Origin: Gp6-AA40 sp050742535
GTDB taxonomy: Bacteria; Acidobacteriota; Vicinamibacteria; Vicinamibacterales; UBA2999
Assembly (NCBI GenBank): GCA_050742535.1
Contig: JBOGIQ010000256.1
Span: 1-9,056 of the forward strand
Direction: 5' to 3'
Length of the DNA stretch: 9,056 nucleotides
Below, in pieces: positions 1 to 6,123 of this stretch; within the stretch, counting starts at the first letter, position 1, and each line of letters starts with the position of its first letter. The translations under genes and the position numbers were made by a program. Under the pieces are notes generated by a model. That model ran no database searches. It had not been told where the DNA came from and saw nothing but the letters and a program-made list of their open reading frames with translations.

Positions 1-210
1 GCCCTGGCCTCCGCCCTGCCGACCCTCACCCTGGCCTGCCTGGGCTCCGCCCTGACCTTGGCGTCCACCCCCCTGCCCGCCAGCTTGTCCGCCCTGCGCG
101 GCAGGTGCGCCTGCTGCCGGTGCGGCCGGCTGCTGTCCGAGTACCGATTCCACCAGCAGCGGCGAGACAAAGAGCGCCGCGGCGGCTAACAGGGCATAGC
201 ACTGTCGCAT
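1..210 (-). CDS. Gly/Gln-rich secreted protein, N-terminal part (runs off left edge)
   Basis: This open frame begins at an ATG at 210 and continues past base 1, so only its first 70 residues are visible. Residues 1-25 look like a signal peptide: MRQCY, then a hydrophobic run (ALLAAAALFV), then SPLLVESVLGQ with probable cleavage near G25. Residues 27-38 are Ala/Pro-rich. From about residue 39 the chain is low-complexity Gly/Gln with scattered Arg (GGQAGGQGGGRQGQG and similar). Such linkers usually join a signal peptide to a folded domain, which would lie outside the window. GGAG and AAGG lie upstream as weak ribosome-binding candidates. It is the last visible gene of the leftward run of exported proteins, 83 bases beyond the DUF6152 gene. 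No function can be assigned; existence as a coding region is supported by the signal peptide and the uninterrupted frame. Confidence 0.6.
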   Translation of the reverse strand, partial: MRQCYALLAAAALFVSPLLVESVLGQQPAAPAAGAPAAQGGQAGGQGGGRQGQGGAQAGQGEGRQGGGQG

Positions 211-244
211 TGCCTTCAACTCCGTGGGATTGTGCACAGACGAG

Positions 245-273
245 GCCCTCGCGCGCGCGTGGCGCGCGAGGGC
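245..273 (-). terminator. Perfect 12-bp GC hairpin between two minus-strand genes
   Basis: Bases 245-256 and 262-273 are exact inverted complements (arm GCCCTCGCGCGC) with a 5-base loop. The hairpin begins 20 bases past the stop of the DUF6152 gene as transcribed leftwards. No T tract follows on the minus strand, so it is not a canonical intrinsic terminator. It may still weaken read-through or protect the upstream mRNA 3' end, which would separate expression of the Gly/Gln-rich gene from the rest. The structure is seen; its role is inferred. Confidence 0.4.
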
Positions 274-293
274 AATGAGATTACCTTGCGAGA

Positions 294-719
294 CTACTTG
301 CGCTGACCGTCGCCTTCGCTCGACGCGGCGTCGAGCGTCTGGCCCGGACGGGCGCCGGTGCTCGCCAGCGTGATCGTGCGCGCGTTCACGCGCTTGCTGC
401 CGTTCTTGGCCAGTGCGGCATCCGTGACGGTGACCTTCTCACCGAGCTTCACGGTGTCGCGCCGCCAGCCCCCACGCTGCAGACCGTGCGGGGGACCAAA
501 CTCGGCGCCCCAGTTGGTGGTTTCGCCCGTCTTCTCGTCCTTCACGTTGAAGTAGATCCACACGTGAGGGTTGGTCCACTCAACTTTCGTGACAACGCCG
601 GACAACGTCACGCGCTTCGTGCCGTCGAACTCCGCCGCGAATGAATGATGTGCCAACGCCTTGCCGCCCGTGAGGAGAAGAACTCCGGCGATCAGGCCAC
701 CAAGTAAATACGCTCTCAT
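294..719 (-). CDS. Secreted DUF6152 family protein
   Basis: A 141-residue exported protein. Residues 1-23 form a signal peptide (MRAYLL, hydrophobic core, GGKALA), and the mature chain begins with the hallmark HHSFAAEFD at 24-32. Next come LSGVVTKVEWTNPHVWIYF (39-57), a Trp-Gly-Glu segment (NWGAEFGPP, 69-77), GGWRRDTVKLGEKVTV (83-98) and a basic, disordered tail. The HHS-AxEFD start, V-W-NPH core and GW-RD-hyphobic-G-V order is how I recognise the family, from memory. Its function is unknown; the short beta-rich pattern could be a small OB-like barrel, which is only a guess. The start is well supported: GGAGG at 726-730 sits 6 bases before the ATG. It lies 23 bases after the stop of a larger paralogue with the same domain, so the two are probably co-transcribed. 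Confidence 0.85.
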   Translation of the reverse strand: MRAYLLGGLIAGVLLLTGGKALAHHSFAAEFDGTKRVTLSGVVTKVEWTNPHVWIYFNVKDEKTGETTNWGAEFGPPHGLQRGGWRRDTVKLGEKVTVTDAALAKNGSKRVNARTITLASTGARPGQTLDAASSEGDGQRK

Positions 720-742
720 CTCGTTCCTCCGTTGATGGTCCC

Positions 743-1867
743 TTACGGCCTATTATCCTGACAAAAATGAGCTGGCAGTTCCGCTCCGCCGACCCAGCGG
801 AGTTCCCAACTGGTTGACCAGGGCCGCGTGTAGGCTCCGGTGTCGTCCACTGTTACCTCGTACCGAAGGGTATCGAAGTCCGTCCGCGTAAACCGTTCGA
901 GCAGCCGCAACTTGTCGGTATGCGGCACGCCCCCGTTGGTGAACCAGAAGTCCTCGTTGAACCCGCGCGTGTCCACTTCCAGCGTCTGGCCCGCCCACTT
1001 ACCCACAGCCCGCCCGTAGTAAAGCGGGTTGTCGTCGTCTCCCCCGACCTGCCCCTGATGGGAGCGTCCGTCCAGGTAAATGATACGGTAATTGTGGTTT
1101 CCGCCACCAATCAGCACGAAAATGCGCTGGCGGTCCGGGTCTTCCACGAACTGCACGCCGTAGGGCTGCTGGAACTGGCGCGGCCCACCCGGCGGCTTGC
1201 AGTTGACGAACTGCGGGTCGTCCTGCAGGAACCTCTGCTGACGCATGCGGTAAACGCCCAGCGCCCACGGCTGGAACGGGGCGACTTTCGACGCATCGGC
1301 CGCGACATTACGCAGCAGGCCGTCGGGCCTGATATCCACCTTCGCCGTATTCTCGACAAGAACGGTTGCCGTCGGGTAGGCCCAGTAGCCTTCGGCGCCG
1401 CCCGGAACGATCCCGAGGCGCGGCTGGCCATTCGGACCCACCGGAGCCGGCCTCTTTGCCAGCGGCGCAGCCGGCGCGGACGGCTTGACGTTCAGCACCT
1501 GCTTGCCGGTCTGGCTCATCGTCATCCGGCTGGACCAGACCTGACGCGAGCCGTTTCGGGCGGGAAACCCCGAGACGGTGACGGAGTCGCCCGGCTGCAG
1601 CGAGTCGCGGTTCCATCCGCTGTCCTGCAGGTCGATCGGGCTTTCGAGTTCGACGGCCCAGTTCACCCACTCGCCCTTGGCGCCGCGCACGTTCAGAAAG
1701 ACGTGCACATGCGGGTTCCGCCAGTCCACGAGCGTGACGATGCCGGTGATGGTCTGCGTCTTCGACTCGTCGAACTTCGCCGCCACGGAATGGTGTGCCA
1801 CGAGCGTGGCGCCGGCAAGAACGGCCAGTACGGAGGCGACCGCAAGACCGCGCGTGATCAACTTCAT
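743..1867 (-). CDS. Exported protein with N-terminal DUF6152 domain and large C-terminal domain
   Basis: 374 residues. The signal peptide is residues 1-24 (MKLITRG, hydrophobic core, ATLVA). The mature N-terminus HHSVAAKFD (25-33), VDWRNPHVHVFL (47-58), NWAVELESP (69-77) and GWNRDSLQPGDSVTV (84-98) match the neighbouring DUF6152 protein segment by segment. An Ala/Pro-rich linker follows at 129-146. The rest (about 150-374) is a separate Trp/Tyr/Asp-rich domain containing FVLIGGGNHNYRIIYLDGR (250-268), GKWAGQTLEVDTRGFNED (289-306) and LLERFTRTDFDTLRYEVTV (322-340). I recall this second domain as frequent in acidobacterial secreted proteins but know no function for it. The start at 1867 is chosen because GGAGG (1875-1879) lies 7 bases upstream and the signal peptide begins there; an in-frame ATG at 1885 would put the ribosome-binding site inside the gene. 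Gaps to both neighbours are 23-24 bases. Confidence 0.82.
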   Translation of the reverse strand: MKLITRGLAVASVLAVLAGATLVAHHSVAAKFDESKTQTITGIVTLVDWRNPHVHVFLNVRGAKGEWVNWAVELESPIDLQDSGWNRDSLQPGDSVTVSGFPARNGSRQVWSSRMTMSQTGKQVLNVKPSAPAAPLAKRPAPVGPNGQPRLGIVPGGAEGYWAYPTATVLVENTAKVDIRPDGLLRNVAADASKVAPFQPWALGVYRMRQQRFLQDDPQFVNCKPPGGPRQFQQPYGVQFVEDPDRQRIFVLIGGGNHNYRIIYLDGRSHQGQVGGDDDNPLYYGRAVGKWAGQTLEVDTRGFNEDFWFTNGGVPHTDKLRLLERFTRTDFDTLRYEVTVDDTGAYTRPWSTSWELRWVGGAELPAHFCQDNRP

Positions 1868-1874
1868 TGACGTT

Positions 1875-1879
1875 CCTCC
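1875..1879 (-). promoter_or_regulatory. Ribosome-binding site that fixes the start of the 374-residue gene
   Basis: The minus strand reads GGAGG here, 7 bases before the ATG at 1867-1865. It lies downstream of an alternative in-frame ATG at 1885-1883, which has no comparable site, so the shorter protein with a clean signal peptide is preferred. Confidence 0.7.
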
Positions 1880-1891
1880 ACGCATTACCAG

Positions 1892-2287
1892 CTACTGACG
1901 CTGAATGCGGAAGGCGCCGCTGCCCCGCTGGCTCTTCCAGGTGCCGGTGATGAAGCGGTTGTGCATCGCCAGGTTCTCGATCTTCCCGTCGATCACGTAG
2001 GTCACCGCGCCCTGCTTATCCTTGGCGTCGGCCTCGAAGTGGACCGTCCACTTGTCCGGATCGAGCGTCGCCGTCTTGATCGCGATGTTATCGGTCCCGG
2101 GATTGATCATGCCGGTGATCGCCTTCCCGTCCCAGTTGATTACGAACAACACGTCGTCGCCGTGCGCCTTGTTGCCTGTCCAGCTGCCAATCCACGATCC
2201 CTTCAGTGGATGGCCTTCCTGGGCCACGGCTGCTCCGCCTGCCAGCGCGACGAGCGAGAAGGCAAGTACAAAGATCAACGCTCGCAT
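1892..2287 (-). CDS. Small secreted protein of unknown function
   Basis: 131 residues. Residues 1-22 are a typical signal peptide (MRALIFVLAFSLVALAGG) with predicted cleavage at AVA|QEG. The mature part is rich in alternating hydrophobic residues and aromatics: HPLKGSWIGSWTG (26-38), DVLFVINWDGKAITGMINPG (45-64), KWTVHFEADAKDKQG (79-93), AVTYVIDGKIENLAMHNRFI (94-113) and GTWKSQRGSGAFRIQRQ at the end. This strand-turn pattern suggests a small beta-barrel or lipocalin-like sheet, which is inference only. I chose the ATG at 2287 because an extension upstream to 2338 adds a charged, non-signal N-terminus; GGGAGAG lies about 10 bases upstream. It is the first gene of the leftward exported-protein operon and ends 24 bases before the next gene. 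No enzyme motif is visible. Confidence 0.75.
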   Translation of the reverse strand: MRALIFVLAFSLVALAGGAAVAQEGHPLKGSWIGSWTGNKAHGDDVLFVINWDGKAITGMINPGTDNIAIKTATLDPDKWTVHFEADAKDKQGAVTYVIDGKIENLAMHNRFITGTWKSQRGSGAFRIQRQ

Positions 2288-2397
2288 GTGTCTATATCTC
2301 TCCCTGTCTCCGAAGATGGCGACCCATCCTACACACAAATGTTAAGAGGGGGAAGGGGTCGGCGTTAGGTCCGCGTAAAGAAAACGTTAAGAAAAAA
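2288..2397. other. Intergenic region upstream of the exported-protein operon
   Basis: These 110 bases separate the YdeI-family gene from the leftward secreted-protein operon, and any promoter of that operon is likely here. On the minus strand the part next to the YdeI stop is T-rich (2371-2397, including a run of six T), followed by a C-rich stretch and then TTAACA. No convincing -35/-10 pair and no stem before the T-run could be found, so neither promoter nor terminator is called. Confidence 0.35.
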
Positions 2398-2964
2398 CTA
2401 AGCTCCGATCGGGATGCGGCGGCGGGCGGCTGAAACCGAGAGCAGCTGGTCGAACCTCCGGGTACGCGTTTCCTCCTTTTTTGCGCTGACAATCCACCAG
2501 ATCGCGAGCCGCCGATAGCCTGGCGGCTGCGCCTGAAAGAACTCCCAGGCGGGGCGATTCGCCTTGAAGGCCGCTTCGCGGGTGCGGTCGAGCCGCGGGT
2601 TGTCGCGCACGGTGTGCAGCGCGACGGTCCTTGCTGCGTCCCGGGCCTCGAACGCCTTCCGCCCGGCGGCGCGCATGCGGCCGAGGGCGATGAGCTCCTG
2701 CGCGCGTCTGGTGTTGATCGCGCTCCAAAAACTGCCCGTCCGCCGCGGTGTAAAGCGGTTCATGTAGCTGTCGGCGTCGACCGACTTGCGGATGCCGTCG
2801 ATCCATCCGAAGCAGAGCGCCTCGTCAACCGATTCCTGCCAGGTGATGCTGGGCCGGCCGGCGTGCTTCTTCCAGTAGCCGACCCACAGTTCATCCGCCG
2901 ACCGATGGTGCTTCTGCAGCCAGGCGCGGAACTCCGCTGGCGTCTCGAAGAACGACGGCTTCAT
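2398..2964 (-). CDS. YdeI/OmpD-associated family protein
   Basis: A 188-residue cytoplasmic protein with no signal peptide or membrane segment. Family hallmarks are visible in order: FFETPAEFRAWLQKHH (5-20), ELWVGYWKKHAG (25-36), SITWQESVDEALCFGWIDG (39-57), RFTPRRTGSFWSAIN (70-84), LGRMRAAGRKAF (94-105), and a C-terminal helical region with FFQAQPPGYRR (142-152) and a basic tail. These match, from memory, the family annotated as YdeI/OmpD-associated or bacteriocin-protection protein; its biochemical role is not established. Length is normal for the family. The ATG at 2964-2962 overlaps the TGA (2963-2961) of the upstream amidohydrolase in an ATGA arrangement and has no separate ribosome-binding site, so translation is probably coupled. 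A functional link between the two is not evident. Confidence 0.85.
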   Translation of the reverse strand: MKPSFFETPAEFRAWLQKHHRSADELWVGYWKKHAGRPSITWQESVDEALCFGWIDGIRKSVDADSYMNRFTPRRTGSFWSAINTRRAQELIALGRMRAAGRKAFEARDAARTVALHTVRDNPRLDRTREAAFKANRPAWEFFQAQPPGYRRLAIWWIVSAKKEETRTRRFDQLLSVSAARRRIPIGA

Positions 2965-3974
2965 GTGGAGTTCAGGCGCAGCAGCTTCCGCGCATTCCCT
3001 TCGTAAATCTGCTTACGCTCGCCGTCGGAGATGGGCAGTCCGTCGATGTCCTTGATCGTCTCCCGGATGTTGAACGTCCCCTTCTCGGGATCGAACGGAA
3101 AGTCGCTGGCAAACACGACCTGATCGATGCCGAAGAACTTCAGTCCGCACTCCATCGCGTGCCGCGCGCCGAACAGTGCCGTGTCGGCGAAGAACATCTT
3201 GAAGTAGTCGTACGGACGCTTCTTCAACCGCTTCAAGTGGACCGTCAGGTCTTCATCGTCGGTTCGCGCCCCGAGCTGATCCAGGCCAGGTCCGATGCGG
3301 CCGGCGAAGTACGGAATCATGCCCCCCATGTGGTGCGTGATGATCTGCAGCGCCGGCCAGCGATCGAAGTAGCCGGCAAAGACCAGACGCGCCATGGCCA
3401 CGCTCGTTTCATATGGCCATCCGAACGTCCACCACAACTCGAACTTCGACGTGTTCTCCGTGGCGTAATCGGCAAATGACCCGGTCCTCGTGGGATGCAG
3501 CCAGATCGGGCGGCCGATCTCGGCCATCCGCTGGAAGACCGGCGCGAAGTCGGGCTCGTCGAGCGGACGGCCGTTCACGTTGGTGAAGATCTGAATGCCG
3601 GACGCCCCCAGATCACCGACGGCGCGATCGATCTCGCGCACCGTCGCCTCGGGATCGTTCATCGGCAACGAGGCAATGAAACCCGGAAAGCGGTCGGGAT
3701 GCCGGGCGACAACCTCTGCGATCGTGTCGTTGGCGAGCCTGGCCAGCTCCGCCGTCTGACCGGGCGGGCCGAGCGCCTCGATCGGGGGCGCCGCGAGGCT
3801 GAGCACCTGCCTGTAGTCGCCGAACAGGTCCATCATTCGAAACCGCTCGTCGAGGTCCACCATCGCCGGAATGCCGCGAACGCGTTTCTGCATGTAGGCA
3901 CCGCGGGTGGACACCGCCGTCATGCGCTCGAAGTACGCCGGCGGCAGGATGTGGCAGAAGAGATCGATTTTCAT
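2961..3974 (-). CDS. ACMSD-like amidohydrolase (Amidohydro_2 / COG2159 family)
   Basis: 337 residues, a TIM-barrel metal-dependent hydrolase or decarboxylase of the group that includes aminocarboxymuconate-semialdehyde and resorcylate decarboxylases. Visible landmarks are CHILPP (7-12), FPGFIASLPMNDPEATVREI (96-115), the strand with His160 (IWLHPTRTG), FDRWPALQIITHHMGGMIPY (203-222) with His214/215, and ASDFPFDPEKG (289-299) with Asp291 where the family has its catalytic or metal Asp. The usual N-terminal HxH reads Phe6-Cys7-His8, so the first metal His is absent. I recall related subfamilies with DIFNH-type starts, so this is probably a subfamily trait rather than decay. Start at 3974 gives the canonical N-terminus MKIDLF; frames extending upstream read a Trp-rich sequence with no family match. 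No ribosome-binding site is obvious. The gene diverges from the LigJ-like gene and is coupled to the YdeI-family gene. Substrate unknown. Confidence 0.85.
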   Translation of the reverse strand: MKIDLFCHILPPAYFERMTAVSTRGAYMQKRVRGIPAMVDLDERFRMMDLFGDYRQVLSLAAPPIEALGPPGQTAELARLANDTIAEVVARHPDRFPGFIASLPMNDPEATVREIDRAVGDLGASGIQIFTNVNGRPLDEPDFAPVFQRMAEIGRPIWLHPTRTGSFADYATENTSKFELWWTFGWPYETSVAMARLVFAGYFDRWPALQIITHHMGGMIPYFAGRIGPGLDQLGARTDDEDLTVHLKRLKKRPYDYFKMFFADTALFGARHAMECGLKFFGIDQVVFASDFPFDPEKGTFNIRETIKDIDGLPISDGERKQIYEGNARKLLRLNST

Positions 3975-3984
3975 CAACCGCGAT

Positions 3985-3992
3985 ATTACAAT
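3985..3992. promoter_or_regulatory. Candidate overlapping divergent -10 elements
   Basis: Bases 3985-3992 read ATTACAAT, giving TACAAT on the plus strand (3987-3992, 5/6 to TATAAT) and TGTAAT on the minus strand (3985-3990, also 5/6). Seventeen bases upstream of the plus hexamer lies TCGATT (3964-3969), a poor -35. The minus -35 position is unconvincing. A start about 7 bases past the minus -10 would leave only a few bases before the ATG at 3974, close to leaderless. This is a reading by eye of a 43-base divergent gap that must hold at least one promoter. Confidence 0.3.
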
Positions 3993-4005
3993 CCACGCCC
4001 ACCAC

Positions 4006-4011
4006 AGGAGG
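4006..4011 (+). promoter_or_regulatory. Ribosome-binding site AGGAGG for the GTG start of the LigJ-like gene
   Basis: AGGAGG ends 6 bases before GTG at 4018. It decides the start. The reading frame is open back to an ATG at 3907, but that stretch overlaps the divergent gene and matches nothing, while GTG at 4018 yields the family N-terminus MIIDSHGHV. Confidence 0.85.
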
Positions 4012-4017
4012 CACCCG

Positions 4018-5040
4018 GTGATCATCGACTCCCACGGCCACGTCACGGCGCCCGACAGTCTCTACGTCTACAAGGCGCAGATCCTCGCCCATCGCGGCGC
4101 TCACGGACGCGGCGGCAACCTTGCCAACGACGAGGATGTCCGGGAGGCACTCAACAAGCCGGTGTTCGGAGGGAACTCGCACCTCGGCCAGCTGAAAGAG
4201 GTCGGCACCGACATGCAGCTGATCTCGCCGCGGCCCTACCAGATGATGACGAGCGAATCGCCGAAGCTCGTGCAGTGGTTCGTCGAGGAGACGAACAACA
4301 TCATCGCCAAGCAGGTCCAGCTGTATCCCTCGACGTTTCGCGCCGTCGCGGGACTGCCGCTGACACCCGGCGTCAGCCCCGAAGCGGTCGTGCCGTACCT
4401 GGAAAAGCTGGTGAAGGAGCAGGGGTTCGTGGGCTGCCTGCTCAATCCTGATCCCGGCGAATGCAGCGGTCACGAAACGCCGCCGCTGGGCGATCGCTTC
4501 TGGTATCCGCTCTACGAAAAGCTGTGCGAGCTCGACATTCCCGGCCACATCCACTCGACCGGGTGCCGCTCCGAACGCCTTCCCTACTCGCTGCATTTCA
4601 TCAACGAAGAAGGCATCGGGGTGGTGTCGCTGCTTACGTCGAACGTGTTCAAGGACTTTCCGACGCTGAAGATCCTCGTCTCGCATGGCGGCGGCGCGAT
4701 CCCGTATCAGTACGCCCGCTTCGAAGCGAGCTCGCTGCGGCGTCCGGGCGCGACGCGGTTTTCCGAGGCGATGCGGAACCTCTACTACGACACGGTGCTG
4801 TACTCGAAGGATGCGCTCGAGCTGCTCTTCAAGACCGTCGGCGTCGATCGCTGCCTGTTCGGAACGGAGCGGCCCGGCGTCGGCACGGTGAAGGATCCGC
4901 GAACGGGGCGCTGGCTCGACGAGACACGCTTCACCATCGAAGCGATCGAGTGGCTGAGCGACGCCGACAAGAAGATGATCTTCGAGGACAACGCGAAGAA
5001 GCTGTTCAATCTGAAAGTCCCGGTCACCGCAGCCGTCTAA
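4018..5040 (+). CDS. ligJ: LigJ-like 4-oxalomesaconate hydratase (amidohydrolase superfamily)
   Basis: 340 residues, GTG start. In protocatechuate or gallate 4,5-cleavage this cytoplasmic, Zn-dependent enzyme adds water to 4-oxalomesaconate to give 4-carboxy-4-hydroxy-2-oxoadipate. Compared from memory with Sphingobium LigJ, the match runs the whole length: IIDSHGHV with His6 and His8, YKAQILAHRGAHGRGG (18-33), GTDMQLISPRPYQMM (63-77), LLNPDP (141-146), PPLGDRFWYPLYEKLCELD (155-173), HIHSTG (177-182), RLPYSLHFINEE (187-198), VSHGGGAIPYQ (221-231), DTVLYS (258-263), FGTERPGVG with Glu284, and SDADKKMIFEDNAKKLFNL (314-332). The HxH pair and Glu284 fall where I recall the metal or catalytic residues of LigJ. 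LigJ has Ser-Glu-Cys where this has Thr-Glu-Arg. It heads the rightward operon; the binding-protein gene begins 12 bases past its TAA. Exact substrate remains inferred; a hydratase acting on a related unsaturated acid is the alternative. Confidence 0.82.
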   Translation: MIIDSHGHVTAPDSLYVYKAQILAHRGAHGRGGNLANDEDVREALNKPVFGGNSHLGQLKEVGTDMQLISPRPYQMMTSESPKLVQWFVEETNNIIAKQVQLYPSTFRAVAGLPLTPGVSPEAVVPYLEKLVKEQGFVGCLLNPDPGECSGHETPPLGDRFWYPLYEKLCELDIPGHIHSTGCRSERLPYSLHFINEEGIGVVSLLTSNVFKDFPTLKILVSHGGGAIPYQYARFEASSLRRPGATRFSEAMRNLYYDTVLYSKDALELLFKTVGVDRCLFGTERPGVGTVKDPRTGRWLDETRFTIEAIEWLSDADKKMIFEDNAKKLFNLKVPVTAAV

Positions 5041-5052
5041 GGGAGCATGGCC

Positions 5053-6123
5053 ATGACAATCACCAGGCGCCTGTTACTGCTTGGCGCGACGCTCGTCGCC
5101 GCCCTCGAGATCGCCGTGTGGATCGCAGCGGCCGTTGACGCCGCGGCTGCACAGTCGCTGCAGAAGGTGACGATCAATTACCCGACGCGCAGCGGTGCGA
5201 CGTGGCCGCTCTACATCGCGCGCGACGGCGGGTACTACCAGAAGCAGGGCCTCGACGTCGATCTGCAGTTCGGCGTCCATCCGACCGGCGTGGCGATGCT
5301 GACGAGCGGTCAGGCGGTCATGGTCAACCACTCGCTCGAGCAGGGCATGGTTGCCAGCGCCCGCGATGCGTCATTCGCACTGATGGGCAGTTCGTCGAAC
5401 AAGGGGCTGTTCGCCCTGATCGGCCAGAAGGAGTTCTCCAACCCACGCCAGCTGAAGGGCAAGCGCATTGCCGTCGGTGCAATCGGCGACGCCCCCTACA
5501 ACTACACCGTCGCGCTCCTGAAGAACTTCGGTATCGGCAACCGCGACGTGACGTGGGTTCCCGTCGGCACCGACGTCACCGGACGCGCATCCGCGCTGCA
5601 GACCAACCGCGCCGACGCCACGCTGCTGACCGCGCCGAACTACTTCCGGCTGGAAGAGGCGGGATTCAAGAACCTGGCGAACCTCGCTGATTACCCGGTC
5701 TTCGCGGCGACGACCTACATGTTCAGCAAGAGCGCCCTCGCCGCCAACCCGCGCCTGCCCGAGCAGATCATCAAGGCGCACGCCGAGGCGATCAAGCGCT
5801 TCTACGAGGACAAGGCGTTCGCGGTGAAGACCTACATCGCCTACGACAAGCAGCCGGAACCGGATGTTGCCCGCATCTATGACCTCTATGCCAAGGGCAA
5901 CATCTTCGACCGCGTCCCCTACGTCCTGCAGCCGGCCGTCAAGGCCATCATCGAGCAACAGGTCGATCCGCGCCTGGCGAAGGACCTGAAGTCGTTCGAT
6001 TTCAAACGGGTGATCGATAACAGCGTCGTCAGCCGGCTCGTGAAGGAAGGCTATTTCCAGCAGCTGTTCGGCGCGGGCATCAAGGCCGAACAGGATCAGA
6101 AGGCGAGAACGGCGTTCCGGTAG
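5053..6123 (+). CDS. ABC transporter periplasmic substrate-binding protein (NMT1/SsuA-like)
   Basis: 356 residues. The exported binding protein of an importer of the nitrate/sulfonate/taurine class. The signal peptide spans about 1-33: TRR, a hydrophobic core (LLLLGATLVAALEIAVWIAA), and cleavage at AAA|QSL; there is no lipobox. The mature part shows VTINYPTRSGATWPLYIARD (39-58), GYYQKQGLDVDLQFG (60-74), LTSGQAVMVNHSLEQGM (83-99), the LKGKRIAVGAIGDAPYNYT hinge-lobe segment (134-152), LQTNRADATLLTAPN (182-196) and a helical C-terminal lobe. These are typical NMT1/THI5-like features. The start at 5053 is preferred over ATG 5047 because GGGAG (5041-5045) is 7 bases away from it and only one from 5047. 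The stop TAG directly abuts the ATPase start. Ligand cannot be read from sequence; placement among ring-cleavage genes suggests an aromatic acid, as known for phthalate importers of this class. Confidence 0.85.
   Translation: MTITRRLLLLGATLVAALEIAVWIAAAVDAAAAQSLQKVTINYPTRSGATWPLYIARDGGYYQKQGLDVDLQFGVHPTGVAMLTSGQAVMVNHSLEQGMVASARDASFALMGSSSNKGLFALIGQKEFSNPRQLKGKRIAVGAIGDAPYNYTVALLKNFGIGNRDVTWVPVGTDVTGRASALQTNRADATLLTAPNYFRLEEAGFKNLANLADYPVFAATTYMFSKSALAANPRLPEQIIKAHAEAIKRFYEDKAFAVKTYIAYDKQPEPDVARIYDLYAKGNIFDRVPYVLQPAVKAIIEQQVDPRLAKDLKSFDFKRVIDNSVVSRLVKEGYFQQLFGAGIKAEQDQKARTAFR

Noticed and set aside
920..1870. Long plus-strand open frame (316 codons) opposite the 374-residue exported protein
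   Set aside because: It is antisense to a gene with a signal peptide, ribosome-binding site and recognisable DUF6152 domain. Its translation is Arg/His/Val-rich with no motif, as expected from GC-rich antisense shadow.
2371..2399. T-rich tract after the YdeI-family gene as an intrinsic terminator
   Set aside because: I found no stable stem directly before the T-run; the nearby CCGATCGG palindrome is too short and has no loop.
3907..4017. Upstream extension of the LigJ-like gene to ATG 3907
   Set aside because: The added 37 residues overlap the N-terminal coding part of the divergent gene and match nothing. GTG 4018 with AGGAGG gives the exact family N-terminus.
3495..4686. Large open frames antisense to both amidohydrolase genes (plus 3495-4451 and minus 3613-4686)
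   Set aside because: Both lie across two well-recognised enzymes, have Arg-rich compositions and no family motifs. They are codon-bias shadows.
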